From assembly GCA_942493035.1 (NCBI GenBank), contig OW818666.1:2852001-2916000 (forward strand): a DNA stretch of 64,000 bases, read 5' to 3'. The position numbers were made by a program, and so were the translations under genes. The first letter of the stretch is position 1. The number at the start of each line of letters is the position of its first letter. Shown piece by piece: positions 1 through 8,491 of the stretch. This DNA is from WRGT01 sp942493035 (lineage in GTDB: Bacteria > Spirochaetota > UBA4802 > UBA5550). Below the pieces are notes generated by a model. The model saw only the letters and a program-made list of their open reading frames with translations, made no database searches and was not told where the DNA came from.

Positions 1-472
1 CGGTAGCGAGTCCTCCGATAAGTATCGTGTCGATACCCCTGGCCTTTAAAAACTCTATTACACCTGTAGATTTTTTATTTCCGAGATCATGGTAACACGC
101 GCCATAGGGATGCATGTCCGGTTCCATCCCCTTCCATATGAAATAATCATAATCGGATGGATGCGGCAGTCCGTCGAGAAGCTCAGCACCCTTTGTACCG
201 GCAATGCAATGCGGTCTCCACCTTACATCAACATTCGGACCGTCAACAGGTGAAAATTGCGGATGTTCATTATCCGCAAGCCAGACAGCATTTGAGGGGT
301 GCCAGTCCTTTGATCCCACGCGCAGTGCCGCCAGTTCCGCCTGCGCGTTAAGAGAAGGGACTATAATATCACCCTCCGGTACAGGAAGTTCATCGGGACA
401 TACCGGAGTAAATCCTTTCTGTGAATCAACATCGAAGGAGGCTGTTTTTTCATATATCAGTTTAAAACTCAT
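1..472 (-). CDS. pncA: Nicotinamidase/isochorismatase-family hydrolase, 3' end outside the window
   Basis: The gene runs leftwards off the window edge, with 157 codons visible from the ATG at 470-472. Nicotinamidase deamidates nicotinamide to nicotinate for NAD salvage. The N-terminus has FDVDSQKGF, where the first Asp (about D14) matches the catalytic Asp of the family. SKDWHP followed later by a PHC triplet fits the Asp-His-His metal site. The last visible residues, GIDTILIGGLAT, are the conserved strand just before the nucleophilic Cys, which lies beyond base 1. Upstream, 473-804 is AT-rich and gene-free apart from one 87-bp repeat. Family assignment is firm; nicotinamidase rather than another isochorismatase-like amidase is very likely. 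Confidence 0.9.
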   Translation of the reverse strand, partial: MSFKLIYEKTASFDVDSQKGFTPVCPDELPVPEGDIIVPSLNAQAELAALRVGSKDWHPSNAVWLADNEHPQFSPVDGPNVDVRWRPHCIAGTKGAELLDGLPHPSDYDYFIWKGMEPDMHPYGACYHDLGNKKSTGVIEFLKARGIDTILIGGLAT

Positions 473-597
473 AATAATCACCTCATACCGGATTTATCCA
501 TATTCCGGAATTATTTTTATTAAAGTTAACTATTTTTTTAAAATTATCCTCTTTTAAAAATATTTTTTATAACTTAAATTACTCAGTATTTAATCCT

Positions 598-684
598 TAA
601 CTTTTCTAAAATCAAAAAAGCTCTATTATCCCCATCGCCTGGGGCAGCGGGAATAATAATTCTTGATTTTATCACTAAAAATTA
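598..684. repeat. Degenerate 87-bp palindromic intergenic element
   Basis: The segment starts TAACTTTTCTAAAATC and ends TAAAAATTA. Its two halves pair imperfectly around a G+C-rich centre (TTATCCCC ... GGGAATAA). The span is exactly 87 bp, like the better copies at 5669, 21988, 35020, 47344 and 53076. The sequence is diverged, so membership is tentative. A second small hairpin (AGCGGG/CCCGCT) lies near 745-780. Nothing else is visible between 473 and 804. Confidence 0.45.
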
Positions 685-813
685 TATTTTGAAATAATTA
701 CTGAATAAAATTATAATCTGGTTTATTAAAATCAGACATACGATATATTTTTCTTAGCGGGTATAAAAAATGCCCCGCTCTGTTAAATTTATTACTGGGT
801 CAAGGTGACTCCG

Positions 814-1380
814 ATGAGAATTATACCGTTTATCAGCCTGGCATCGGGTCTGTTCTTTTTATTTCTGGCATGGAAACGCAGAAGCAGATTCAAAACAGAA
901 CCATACTTCCACTGGTTTATTTTTCTCCATCTGGCAGCAGCCGGATTTCATCAGTTTGAAGAGTACGGATTCCCCGGCGGATTCCGTGATTTTTTTGTAA
1001 GTGTTTTTAATATAGATTCGGCCGATTCAATAATTCCGCCGGTAACATCACTGGAATTATTCAATGCTTTTATTTTAACAGGAGTATTCGGACTTACAGG
1101 GTGGATAGGAACCAGAATCAGATGGATAGGTATTGCCCTTCTATTCATGAATATGTCAAATGGATACTTCCATCTGACATATTCCATAACACGTTTCGTT
1201 TATGTCCCCGGTGTCATTACCGGTACTCTTCTATATATGCCGCTTGCCTTACTCGCAGTGAGATACGCAGTAAAAAATAATGACATAAGCGCAGGTAAAC
1301 TGATTATTGCTTTTACAGCAGGATCAGCGGCGAGCTTTGCTCCGTTTTTCCATGTCATGCTGGTGAAAACCATTTTCTGA
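814..1380 (+). CDS. HXXEE-domain integral membrane protein
   Basis: A hydrophobic protein of 188 residues with about five predicted membrane segments. It carries the HQFEE motif near residue 50 that defines the HXXEE family, whose function is unknown. An in-frame GTG lies at 805, but AAGGTG at 802-807 is a good Shine-Dalgarno for the ATG at 814, so the start is placed there. The gene is a single unit, convergent with the SDR gene downstream. Conserved His and Glu residues near the membrane could bind metal, but this is speculation. Confidence 0.75.
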   Translation: MRIIPFISLASGLFFLFLAWKRRSRFKTEPYFHWFIFLHLAAAGFHQFEEYGFPGGFRDFFVSVFNIDSADSIIPPVTSLELFNAFILTGVFGLTGWIGTRIRWIGIALLFMNMSNGYFHLTYSITRFVYVPGVITGTLLYMPLALLAVRYAVKNNDISAGKLIIAFTAGSAASFAPFFHVMLVKTIF

Positions 1381-1446
1381 TACTTATATTTTCAGCAGTA
1401 ACCAGCGCTTCAGGCATGGACTTAACTGATGATGTCATTGTAACTT

Positions 1447-2160
1447 CTACCACCCGATCTGTTTTCCGTCTCTGAAGAATCCTCCGTTCGGGCCACCTTC
1501 AGGAAGGGTGGCAGCCCATATAATTCCGCTAATCCCATCCTCAATCGAACGTATTGCACCCCGTCCCCCCATATCAGTTTTAACCCATCCCGGGCAGACT
1601 GAATTGATAAGTATATCATCACTCCCTGTTTCAGCTGCAAAAAGTTTTGTAACAACATTCAGTGCAGCCTTCGACATCCTGTATCCGATGTAGCCCTTAT
1701 CCATTTCTCTGAATGACCCCATACCGCTTGAGATATTTACAATACGGCCGTAACCATTTTTTTTCATCAGCGGGAGAAGCCCCTGAATTAACAGGAACGG
1801 GCCGTAAGTGTTGGTATCCATACTCCTCCTGATTATATCCTGATCTGTTTCAATTACCGATCCCGAACTACTCTCATTATCAATAAAAATCCCGGCATTA
1901 TTTATAAGAACATCACACCTGCCGGTTTGCTTATTGACCGACTCAATGAAAAATTTAATACTCTTATGATCAGAAACATCAAGTGTGGCGGATATAATTT
2001 TAAGACCGGCGGCTTTCAATCCTGCCATATCATCGACAGATTTTTCGGGACTCCGCATTGCCATAAAAACTGTATAACCGGCTCTCGCAAGCGCTTCCCC
2101 TGCAGCTCGCCCCAGGCCCCGCGATGCTCCGGTAACAACTGCTGTTTTATCCGACGTCAT
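1447..2160 (-). CDS. Short-chain dehydrogenase/reductase (SDR)
   Basis: A classical SDR of 237 residues, an NAD(P)-dependent carbonyl or alcohol oxidoreductase. It shows the TGASRGLG cofactor loop near the N-terminus, NNAG, the active-site Ser in NISSGMGS, and the YRMSK motif supplying the catalytic Tyr and Lys. A longer reading frame starts with GTG at 2175. That GTG overlaps the GAGGAGG Shine-Dalgarno placed 6 nt before the ATG at 2160, so 2160 is preferred. The similarity resembles plant-type carbonyl reductases, but the substrate cannot be inferred. No operon partner is present. Confidence 0.9.
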   Translation of the reverse strand: MTSDKTAVVTGASRGLGRAAGEALARAGYTVFMAMRSPEKSVDDMAGLKAAGLKIISATLDVSDHKSIKFFIESVNKQTGRCDVLINNAGIFIDNESSSGSVIETDQDIIRRSMDTNTYGPFLLIQGLLPLMKKNGYGRIVNISSGMGSFREMDKGYIGYRMSKAALNVVTKLFAAETGSDDILINSVCPGWVKTDMGGRGAIRSIEDGISGIIWAATLPEGGPNGGFFRDGKQIGW

Positions 2161-2550
2161 AGGATGCCTCCTCACTCTCCGTTTTCTATGAACTCAAGTC
2201 TTATATTTACTATCTCCGAATAGCTGCCGATTATCACTGGTGATCCCAACGATTCGATCAGCATCTGCATTCCGGATTGAATATCAACCAAAACGCCATA
2301 CGAACACCGGTTCAGATGTACCTGCTGTTAATGTATAACAAAATAAATCCATTTCAAGTAACGGTTTGACCGTATTTTTAAATCATAAATGATTTATCTT
2401 TGGCTGCAGTATCTGGCGGTTTAGCATCATAAGCGGTATATACCTGATACTTATGAAAAAATATTTTCTGAAACTGCTGTTTTTTTTGATTTATCAGAAT
2501 TTTTTTATACAATCAGTTTAACCGCTTAACTTAAAAAAGGAGAACCGATT
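2161..2550. other. Gene-free stretch between divergent genes
   Basis: About 390 bp separate the SDR gene from the acyl-CoA dehydrogenase gene. No convincing ORF is visible on either strand. The last 100 bp are T-rich and should hold the dehydrogenase promoter, but I cannot find a pair of -35/-10 boxes with normal spacing. AAAAAGGAG just before 2551 is the ribosome-binding site. Confidence 0.6.
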
Positions 2551-3882
2551 ATGCTGAATTTTAAACTTACACCTGAACAGATTGAGCTGCAGGCCAAAGT
2601 CCGTGATTTTGCAATAAAGGAGATACTCCCCTATGCCTGGCATTACGACGGAACAGATACTACACCTGTGCATATAATCCGCAAAGCATACGAATCCGGT
2701 CTTATGAACGGGAACATCCCTAAAAAATATGGAGGCCAGGGCATTGGACTTATCGAGGCATGTGTCGGCGTTGAGGAGATTGCCGCTGCAGATGCCGGAA
2801 TAGCCACCTCCATCTTCGACAACTCTCTGGGGCTTGAACCGGTTATTCTCTGCGGCAATGAAGCTGTTAAAGAAAAGTATTTCCCTAAAATTCTTAACGA
2901 ATTTAAACTGATATGCTACGCCACTTCAGAAGCGATGATGGGCTCGGATGTTGCAGGAATGAGATGCCAGGCAACAAAAGATGGTGATGACTATATTCTC
3001 AACGGTACAAAATACTGGATTACTAATGCCGGAATTGCGGACTACTTTTCGGTGTTTGCCACAGTAGATCCGGCACTCAGTCATAAGGGAATATGCGCGT
3101 TTCTGATAGAGAAGGATTGGGAAGGTGTCTCCACGGGTACTTCAATTGAGAAGATGGGCCAGCGGAGTTCGAATACTGCCGCAATAAAACTCGTAAATGT
3201 AAGGATACCGAAAGAGAACGTGCTTGCGGAACCGGGAGAGGGATTTGGTCTTGCAATGCGCACATTTGCAATGACACGCCCGCCTATCGGAGCATTCGGT
3301 GTCGGAGCAGCCAGATCAGCTATGGAATTCGCTATCGATTATGCAAAAAAAAGAAGAGCATTCGGACAGAAGATAGCCAGTTTTGAAGCTATACAATTCA
3401 AATTTGCCGAAATGTACCAGAAAATAGAGACTGCACGGCTGCTGACGATGAAAGCGGCATGGGAGGCGGATTCGGGAATTGATCCGACAATCAGTGCTTC
3501 GCTTTCAAAATTTTACGGAACTGAAATAGCCTTTGAAGTAGCCAATTCCGCTCTTCAGATATTCGGGGGATACGGATATACGAGATTCTATCCTGTTGAA
3601 AAACTGCTCCGGGATATAAGGGTTCTGTCAATATATGAGGGTACCAGCGAAATACAGCGTGTAATCGTATCGGGCTATGTTATGAACAGCTACGTTCCTG
3701 TTATGCCGCCGATGGAGGATATCCCGAGATTGAGAGGAGAAATGGAACCGGATCATGGAAAAAATGAAACTGTATGGCGCTGCAGAATTTGCGGACATAT
3801 ACATTACGGTGAGAATCCCCCCGATGAATGCCCAAACTGTTTCTTTCCGGAGAGCTCATATAAAAAAGTATGGCCGGTATGA
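2551..3882 (+). CDS. Acyl-CoA dehydrogenase with C-terminal rubredoxin-like domain
   Basis: Residues 1-380 form a complete FAD-dependent acyl-CoA dehydrogenase of the short/branched-chain type. Family marks include CYATSEAMMGSD, WITNAG and the IYEGTSEIQR motif, whose Glu (E363) is the expected catalytic base. Residues about 406-436 then carry WRCRICGHIHYGE...CPNC, a four-Cys iron site of the rubredoxin kind found at the end of rubrerythrins. The fusion suggests that electrons pass from FAD to an attached Fe(Cys)4 centre rather than only to ETF. Such domain addition is uncommon in this family. The gene has a strong Shine-Dalgarno and ends with zero gap against the convergent regulator. Confidence 0.93.
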   Translation: MLNFKLTPEQIELQAKVRDFAIKEILPYAWHYDGTDTTPVHIIRKAYESGLMNGNIPKKYGGQGIGLIEACVGVEEIAAADAGIATSIFDNSLGLEPVILCGNEAVKEKYFPKILNEFKLICYATSEAMMGSDVAGMRCQATKDGDDYILNGTKYWITNAGIADYFSVFATVDPALSHKGICAFLIEKDWEGVSTGTSIEKMGQRSSNTAAIKLVNVRIPKENVLAEPGEGFGLAMRTFAMTRPPIGAFGVGAARSAMEFAIDYAKKRRAFGQKIASFEAIQFKFAEMYQKIETARLLTMKAAWEADSGIDPTISASLSKFYGTEIAFEVANSALQIFGGYGYTRFYPVEKLLRDIRVLSIYEGTSEIQRVIVSGYVMNSYVPVMPPMEDIPRLRGEMEPDHGKNETVWRCRICGHIHYGENPPDECPNCFFPESSYKKVWPV

Positions 3883-4248
3883 TTACCGGTTACGTCTGAG
3901 AACCTCACCTAGTTCGTATTCCTCCAGTGGCTTCTTGAGGAATGCGAAGTAGTTGACCTTCCTGCTGTTAAAGATTACATCATTCTCGGATAGCCCCGAA
4001 ATGAATATTATTGTAGTTTCACATAATGTGAGAATCTTTTCAGCAGCTTCATATCCGTTCAAATCTCCTTCAAGCCAGATATCCATCAATACGACATCTG
4101 GATTGTTCTGGACAGCGCTTTCAATTGCTTTTTCACCGGTAGTTACAGGCTCATATACATGGTGTCCCATCCTCTTTAACAATGTCAGAATTAAACAGGA
4201 GGTAAGTCTGTCATCTTCAACAACCAGAATTTTCTGTTTTAAATCCAT
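3883..4248 (-). CDS. Single-domain response regulator (CheY-like)
   Basis: A 121-residue receiver domain with no output domain. The acidic pair EDD sits at residues 11-13, the phospho-acceptor Asp in VVLMDIWLEG near residue 55, the conserved Ser/Thr position in FISGLS, and the Lys in LKKPL. The LMDIWLxGxxxG version is common in receivers paired with light- or redox-sensing kinases. It follows the MASE3 sensor gene by 47 nt on the same strand, so they are probably co-transcribed. No histidine kinase is adjacent, so the phosphodonor is elsewhere. Its stop abuts the acyl-CoA dehydrogenase stop. Confidence 0.9.
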   Translation of the reverse strand: MDLKQKILVVEDDRLTSCLILTLLKRMGHHVYEPVTTGEKAIESAVQNNPDVVLMDIWLEGDLNGYEAAEKILTLCETTIIFISGLSENDVIFNSRKVNYFAFLKKPLEEYELGEVLRRNR

Positions 4249-4295
4249 ACTTTCTGCTTTCCCGGTTAAATAATATTTCAGTACCGTATAAATCT

Positions 4296-5303
4296 TTAAT
4301 CTCTATCCGGTGTACTTTCATCATTAAATACTTCAGGATATATTTTTTTTGCACAGTCCATGCACATGCCGTGACTGAACTTCGCATCGGAATGCTCACT
4401 GATATACACCTCCACCATCTGCCAGTAACCTTTATCGTTCCTGATTTTTTTACAGCTTGCACATATCGGAAGAATACCGCTGAGAGTCTTAATCTCAGAC
4501 AGGGCATTGATCAGTTTCAGTTCATTCTGCTTCAAGTCGTGAAAAAGCAGACTATATGGTTTTCTCAATCCTGTATAAATTACCGCCTGATAAATAAATC
4601 CGTATGAAGAGAGCTTTAGTACATGTCCGATAAAATTTGAGATGCCGTAGACATCTGTATATAATGTGAAAGCCATGCTGGCAAAAATTAATAACACAAT
4701 TGAGGATAAAAGCAATTTAAGTACACCTAAGTCAAACAGATCCCTTTTCCTGTAAATAAGTGCCACGGGAATAATAAGTATAAGAGAAAAAAAATACTCA
4801 CTGATGATCTTGAATGGAGTTAGTCCCTTCTCATCAACAAAGCAGTCGGGAAAAATTTTCCAGTAAAAAATTGAAATGATAAAAAATGCGGTTATTGCAA
4901 AATATGACAGAAAAACATATCTCATTTTAATCTTTATTTTTAGAAAGGATGGAGCAATAAGATAAGTCGCAGCACGGAGATATCCGGATCCCGTCCAGAG
5001 CTGTGTCGCCGGATTAGGATCATTACCCGGAAATACTCCCATCCCCTTATATGCCAGCATATGAAGAAAATCAACTGACGCCAGAAAAAGAAACGCAATT
5101 CCGATAAAGACAAAAAAATTATTCTGCATAAAATCTCTGGAATTATACACAATCATAAACACGCCGCATGCAACAACAATTCCTGACATTTCAATCAGGC
5201 TATGGTAAAATCTATAATTAATCCCGCTGAGCAGAAAGAGAATTACAAAAATTAAACCTGCACCGGGCAACAGTATAAATTTAAAACTGTAAGATTTCTT
5301 CAT
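4296..5303 (-). CDS. MASE3-type membrane sensor with C-terminal four-cysteine module
   Basis: A 335-residue protein with about eight hydrophobic segments over residues 10-250. The DFLHMLAYKGMGVF stretch marks the MASE3 membrane sensor family. MASE3 usually precedes PAS, kinase or GGDEF domains, but here it ends in a roughly 50-residue module with ICASCKKIR, KGYW, FSHGMC and MDC. The CxxC pairs suggest a small metal-binding domain, and this tail is seen on many bacterial receivers and kinases. No catalytic domain is present. The response regulator follows immediately, so the pair may form a minimal redox- or metal-sensing relay. Confidence 0.8.
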   Translation of the reverse strand: MKKSYSFKFILLPGAGLIFVILFLLSGINYRFYHSLIEMSGIVVACGVFMIVYNSRDFMQNNFFVFIGIAFLFLASVDFLHMLAYKGMGVFPGNDPNPATQLWTGSGYLRAATYLIAPSFLKIKIKMRYVFLSYFAITAFFIISIFYWKIFPDCFVDEKGLTPFKIISEYFFSLILIIPVALIYRKRDLFDLGVLKLLLSSIVLLIFASMAFTLYTDVYGISNFIGHVLKLSSYGFIYQAVIYTGLRKPYSLLFHDLKQNELKLINALSEIKTLSGILPICASCKKIRNDKGYWQMVEVYISEHSDAKFSHGMCMDCAKKIYPEVFNDESTPDRD

Positions 5304-5456
5304 ATGTAATATTTTATTCCTGTACTATTTAAATAAATAATAATCTGTAATATAATGACTGTGTTGGAACGAGTCAATTATAAACAATGGCACTTTATTA
5401 CTAAAATTAATTTTATATAGACAAGGCTTTAAATTTCAATCCCAGGGAGTGGTCAT

Positions 5457-5603
5457 ATGAAACGCAATGGTATAGGTTCACGGACAGATAAATATGAAAA
5501 TAACAGAAGTTTAAAGCGAAACAGCGAAAAACCTGAATGGGTAAAAGCCTTGTCCCGTTATGTCAGCTCAGCCTTTGGGATCAGGAACACAATAAACTGG
5601 TAA
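5457..5603 (+). CDS. Possible small basic protein, 48 residues
   Basis: The ATG is preceded by AGGGAG at good spacing, and the frame reads MKRNGIGSRTDKYENN and onward to ...INW before TAA. The product is basic, with two Trp residues, and resembles nothing I recognise. It lies in an otherwise gene-free gap, divergent from the MASE3 gene and convergent with the cytochrome gene. Support is the ribosome-binding site and the non-random composition only. Confidence 0.4.
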   Translation: MKRNGIGSRTDKYENNRSLKRNSEKPEWVKALSRYVSSAFGIRNTINW

Positions 5604-5668
5604 GTTTTCATTATATCAAAAAATTGAGAAGTAAAAGACACAACTAAAATTAAATCAAACAGTTTCAA

Positions 5669-5755
5669 TAACTGCTCAAAAACTGGCGGGATTTTACCTT
5701 CACCGTAACCTGACCGCGGCGAATAATAATTTAGCCGCCGGTTTATAAGTAGTTA
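5669..5755. repeat. 87-bp palindromic element (TA...TA ends)
   Basis: Starts TAACTGCTCAAAAACTGGCG and ends CCGGTTTATAAGTAGTTA; the two ends are imperfect inverted repeats. The middle, from about 5690 to 5735, is diverged compared with the hallmark copy at 47344. Length and ends match the other copies exactly. Confidence 0.8.
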
Positions 5756-5764
5756 CCTATTTCA

Positions 5765-5802
5765 AATTATAACTGATTTGATTAATCAAATCAGTTATAA
5801 TT
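5765..5802. terminator. Perfect 38-bp AT-rich palindrome between convergent genes
   Basis: Two 19-bp arms (AATTATAACTGATTTGATT and its exact complement) meet without a spacer. It lies just downstream of the 87-bp element and between the small ORF at 5457 and the cytochrome gene, where a bidirectional terminator or cruciform would fit. It has no clear T-tract, so the terminator role is inferred. Confidence 0.5.
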
Positions 5803-5878
5803 CGACCGGATACATTACACTTGAACTCAGCTGCATATATAAATACCGATTGTACTGTATCCGGCTGGCTTAACATCT

Positions 5879-6208
5879 TTAAATTGTCTTAGGTTTTGCC
5901 TGACCATTGTGACAGGTGATACATCCTATTTTTTTACTGACGAACATCGAAGTGGAGTATCTGGAATTTATATCCTTAACCATTACAAACATCCCTCTCC
6001 CTATAATTTTTAAATCCGTATCCTTTTCCAAAGCTTTCATATCATGGCAATAGTTACACTTAACACCAAGGCCTCCGGATATGGCCTTCATAGTGTTAGT
6101 CAATTCAGTTTCACTTATACCTGCCGGGAAAAACTTGAGATTCTTGTATGCAGCAAATAATGAAACCGAGACCAGAAGCAGAACCGTAAAAAACAAAACC
6201 TTTTTCAT
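5879..6208 (-). CDS. Periplasmic dihaem c-type cytochrome
   Basis: A 109-residue protein with a cleavable signal peptide (about residues 1-19) and two CxxCH haem-attachment motifs, CNYCH and CITCH. The spacing and the DINSRY and CHNGQ elements resemble the small soluble relatives of the photosynthetic reaction-centre cytochrome family found in many non-phototrophs. It probably carries electrons in the periplasm. AAGGAGAAAGCT is a strong ribosome-binding site. It is a monocistronic gene with no terminal oxidase nearby, so its partner is unknown. Confidence 0.85.
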   Translation of the reverse strand: MKKVLFFTVLLLVSVSLFAAYKNLKFFPAGISETELTNTMKAISGGLGVKCNYCHDMKALEKDTDLKIIGRGMFVMVKDINSRYSTSMFVSKKIGCITCHNGQAKPKTI

Positions 6209-6545
6209 AGCTTTCTCCTTGATTGTTTATATGAAAATTCAGCAGATAAATCTGAACTTTCCTGTCTTAAACAAACACTCAACAGGAAGGTTCTTTTTAA
6301 AAATAGAACAATCAACATTTATCACTAAACACTATAGAAGAACTAACTAATTTTTCTGCCAATGTCAAAAAAAATCATACATAATTAGAATTTTTATCCT
6401 ATTATATAATTATAAATTAAATCTCTGCGGAATAGTTTTTTAACATAAATTTAACTATGTTAATTTTTTTTACTATCCATGCCCAATTCATATGAAAACA
6501 TGTAGCACTAATACTATAAAATTAACACTTTATATGGAGAATCAT
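6209..6545. other. Gene-free AT-rich stretch
   Basis: The divergent promoter region of the cytochrome and chemoreceptor genes. An upstream in-frame ATG at 6492 has no ribosome-binding site. I see no repeat, stable hairpin or well-spaced promoter boxes. Confidence 0.5.
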
Positions 6546-8234
6546 ATGCGTAAACTATCCATCAAACAGAAACTTCTGACAGCATTTATAACGATAATAT
6601 CCCTTGTACTGATTGACGGGGCTTCAACATATTTCATTGAAAGAAAAACCGTGGCTCTTTCGGAAGAGACTATAGAACTTCACAATGAGACTATTCTGCT
6701 TAAAAGCCGGCTTATTGACCATCTGCAGTGGATGAACCAGCTTCTGGAAACTGTCGCTGAAAAAAAAGAATTCGCCGGGCAGACCGATCCGACTAAATGT
6801 GCATTTGGAAAATGGTATTACGCGTTAAAACAAAATGAAAGCTATTCATCACTTGATATTAAACGGAAAAAGTTGATTGATGATATGGAGAGTTTTCACA
6901 CAACTCTCCACGCATCCGCTGTGAGTATAAAAAATGCGGGAAGTACCTCCGAAGCGCTTGCGGTTTACAAATCACAGACTAAACCTAATGTGGAAAGCCT
7001 GCAGAACCTTTTCAACAGCTACATATCAGAAATTGATGTAATAATGGAAAGCTATGAGGCTGAGCTTGAAAAATTTCAGAGAATATCTATTATTATTAAG
7101 CTTGTAATTATTCTGACTACCATTTTAATTTCAGCTGCAACCAGTGTTATTATAATCAGAAGTATCATGCTCTCATTCCGCCAGTTCACCACGGGATTAA
7201 ATAGAGTATCAGAAGGGGACCTTACAACAAATATCGATGACAGCAGAAGTGACGAGTTCGGGATGCTGGCCCGTACCTTCAACAGCTTTGTTGAACAGAT
7301 AAGAGGGATAGTTAACGAAATCCTTGATATGTCGGCCCAGCTGGCATCATCTTCAGAAGAACTTGCATCAACATCACTTTCATTTTCAGAAAATGCGCAA
7401 AGCCAGGCCGCGTCTTCTGAAGAGGTAACTGCTACAATAGAGGAAATTTCTGCCGGGATGGATGGAGTATCTGTCAGTGCTCAGCAGCAGGCTGCCCGTC
7501 TTAACGATCTTGTAACAATAAGAGAAAAACTCAACGCAAATGTCCAGGACATGAAGGCGCGGATTAACTCTACACTTAAACAATCAGAAATTATTGCCGA
7601 CAAGGCAAAGTCCGGCGAATCATCACTTAACAGTATGGATTCAAGTATTCAGAAAATCGGAAAAAGTTCCGGTGAGGTTACAAATATTGTGCAGATAATA
7701 AACGATATTTCTGATAAAATAAATCTGCTGTCACTTAATGCAGCAATCGAAGCAGCCCGTGCCGGTGATTCAGGAAGAGGATTCGCAGTTGTTGCCGATG
7801 AAATATCAAAACTTGCAGATCAGACGGCAACAAGCATTAAGGATATTGACCGTCTTATAAAAGCAAACGATGTGGAAATTCAGAACGGTCTTTTAAACGT
7901 AAAGAGCACCGTTGATATTATAAGTGTCATCATCGATGGAGTCGGCGATATCAGCACAATGATGCATTCAATCAATGATGCAATGAGCGAACAGGTTGGA
8001 ATCAACGAAAAAGCAAATAGCGAAATGCAGCAGATTAAACAGCGCTCCGATGAAATAAAGCATTCATCTGAAGAGCAGAAAATAGCAACTGAAGAGATTG
8101 CAAAATCAATAGCAGATATAAGCCATATAACACAGACAACAGCATCCGGTGCAGAGGAGATGACAGCTAACGCCGAAGAGATTGCAGGTATGGCAGACAG
8201 GCTGAAAGCACGGGTTGACTACTTTCAGGTTTAA
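6546..8234 (+). CDS. Methyl-accepting chemotaxis protein with periplasmic CZB-like domain
   Basis: A transmembrane chemoreceptor of 562 residues. A first membrane helix near the N-terminus and a second around residues 180-205 bracket a helical sensor. That sensor contains HLQWMNQL, CAFGKW and FHTTLH, the His/Cys pattern of zinc-binding CZB domains. HAMP and the long signalling coiled coil follow, with the canonical hairpin tip INLLSLNAAIEAARAG. The ORF could start at 6492, but GGAG lies 7 nt before the ATG at 6546, which is chosen. No che genes are adjacent. CZB is more usually cytoplasmic, so a periplasmic placement is notable. Confidence 0.92.
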   Translation: MRKLSIKQKLLTAFITIISLVLIDGASTYFIERKTVALSEETIELHNETILLKSRLIDHLQWMNQLLETVAEKKEFAGQTDPTKCAFGKWYYALKQNESYSSLDIKRKKLIDDMESFHTTLHASAVSIKNAGSTSEALAVYKSQTKPNVESLQNLFNSYISEIDVIMESYEAELEKFQRISIIIKLVIILTTILISAATSVIIIRSIMLSFRQFTTGLNRVSEGDLTTNIDDSRSDEFGMLARTFNSFVEQIRGIVNEILDMSAQLASSSEELASTSLSFSENAQSQAASSEEVTATIEEISAGMDGVSVSAQQQAARLNDLVTIREKLNANVQDMKARINSTLKQSEIIADKAKSGESSLNSMDSSIQKIGKSSGEVTNIVQIINDISDKINLLSLNAAIEAARAGDSGRGFAVVADEISKLADQTATSIKDIDRLIKANDVEIQNGLLNVKSTVDIISVIIDGVGDISTMMHSINDAMSEQVGINEKANSEMQQIKQRSDEIKHSSEEQKIATEEIAKSIADISHITQTTASGAEEMTANAEEIAGMADRLKARVDYFQV

Positions 8235-8292
8235 GCATTCCACCAGGAAGTTATAATCCATCACGTTTCACAGTCTGTAATATAACGTATAA

Positions 8293-8320
8293 TGCCGGAA
8301 TTAAAATTCCGGCATCATTT
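8293..8320 (+). terminator. Rho-independent-type terminator of the chemoreceptor gene
   Basis: TGCCGGAATT, a two-base loop and AATTCCGGCA form a perfect 10-bp stem at 8293-8314, followed by TCATTTATT. It lies 59 bp after the chemoreceptor stop. Confidence 0.75.
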
Positions 8321-8491
8321 ATTGACTATTCCGGTGTTTATAATTATATTATTCAATGGTTAGGAATAATTCCTGAATTTATTTAAATTAATAATCCCCT
8401 ATTCCATCTGCCGACCTGGATAGAATAGATGTATAATATTTTACACTAAAATACTATACACAGGGTTAACATTGAAAATGTTCAGCAACAA

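Noticed and set aside
1508..2223. Plus-strand frames opposite the SDR gene
   Set aside because: They lie antisense to a complete SDR with catalytic motifs and lack ribosome sites.
7076..7282. Antisense frames in the chemoreceptor gene
   Set aside because: Shadow frames; the chemoreceptor frame is fully explained by TM, HAMP and signalling domains.
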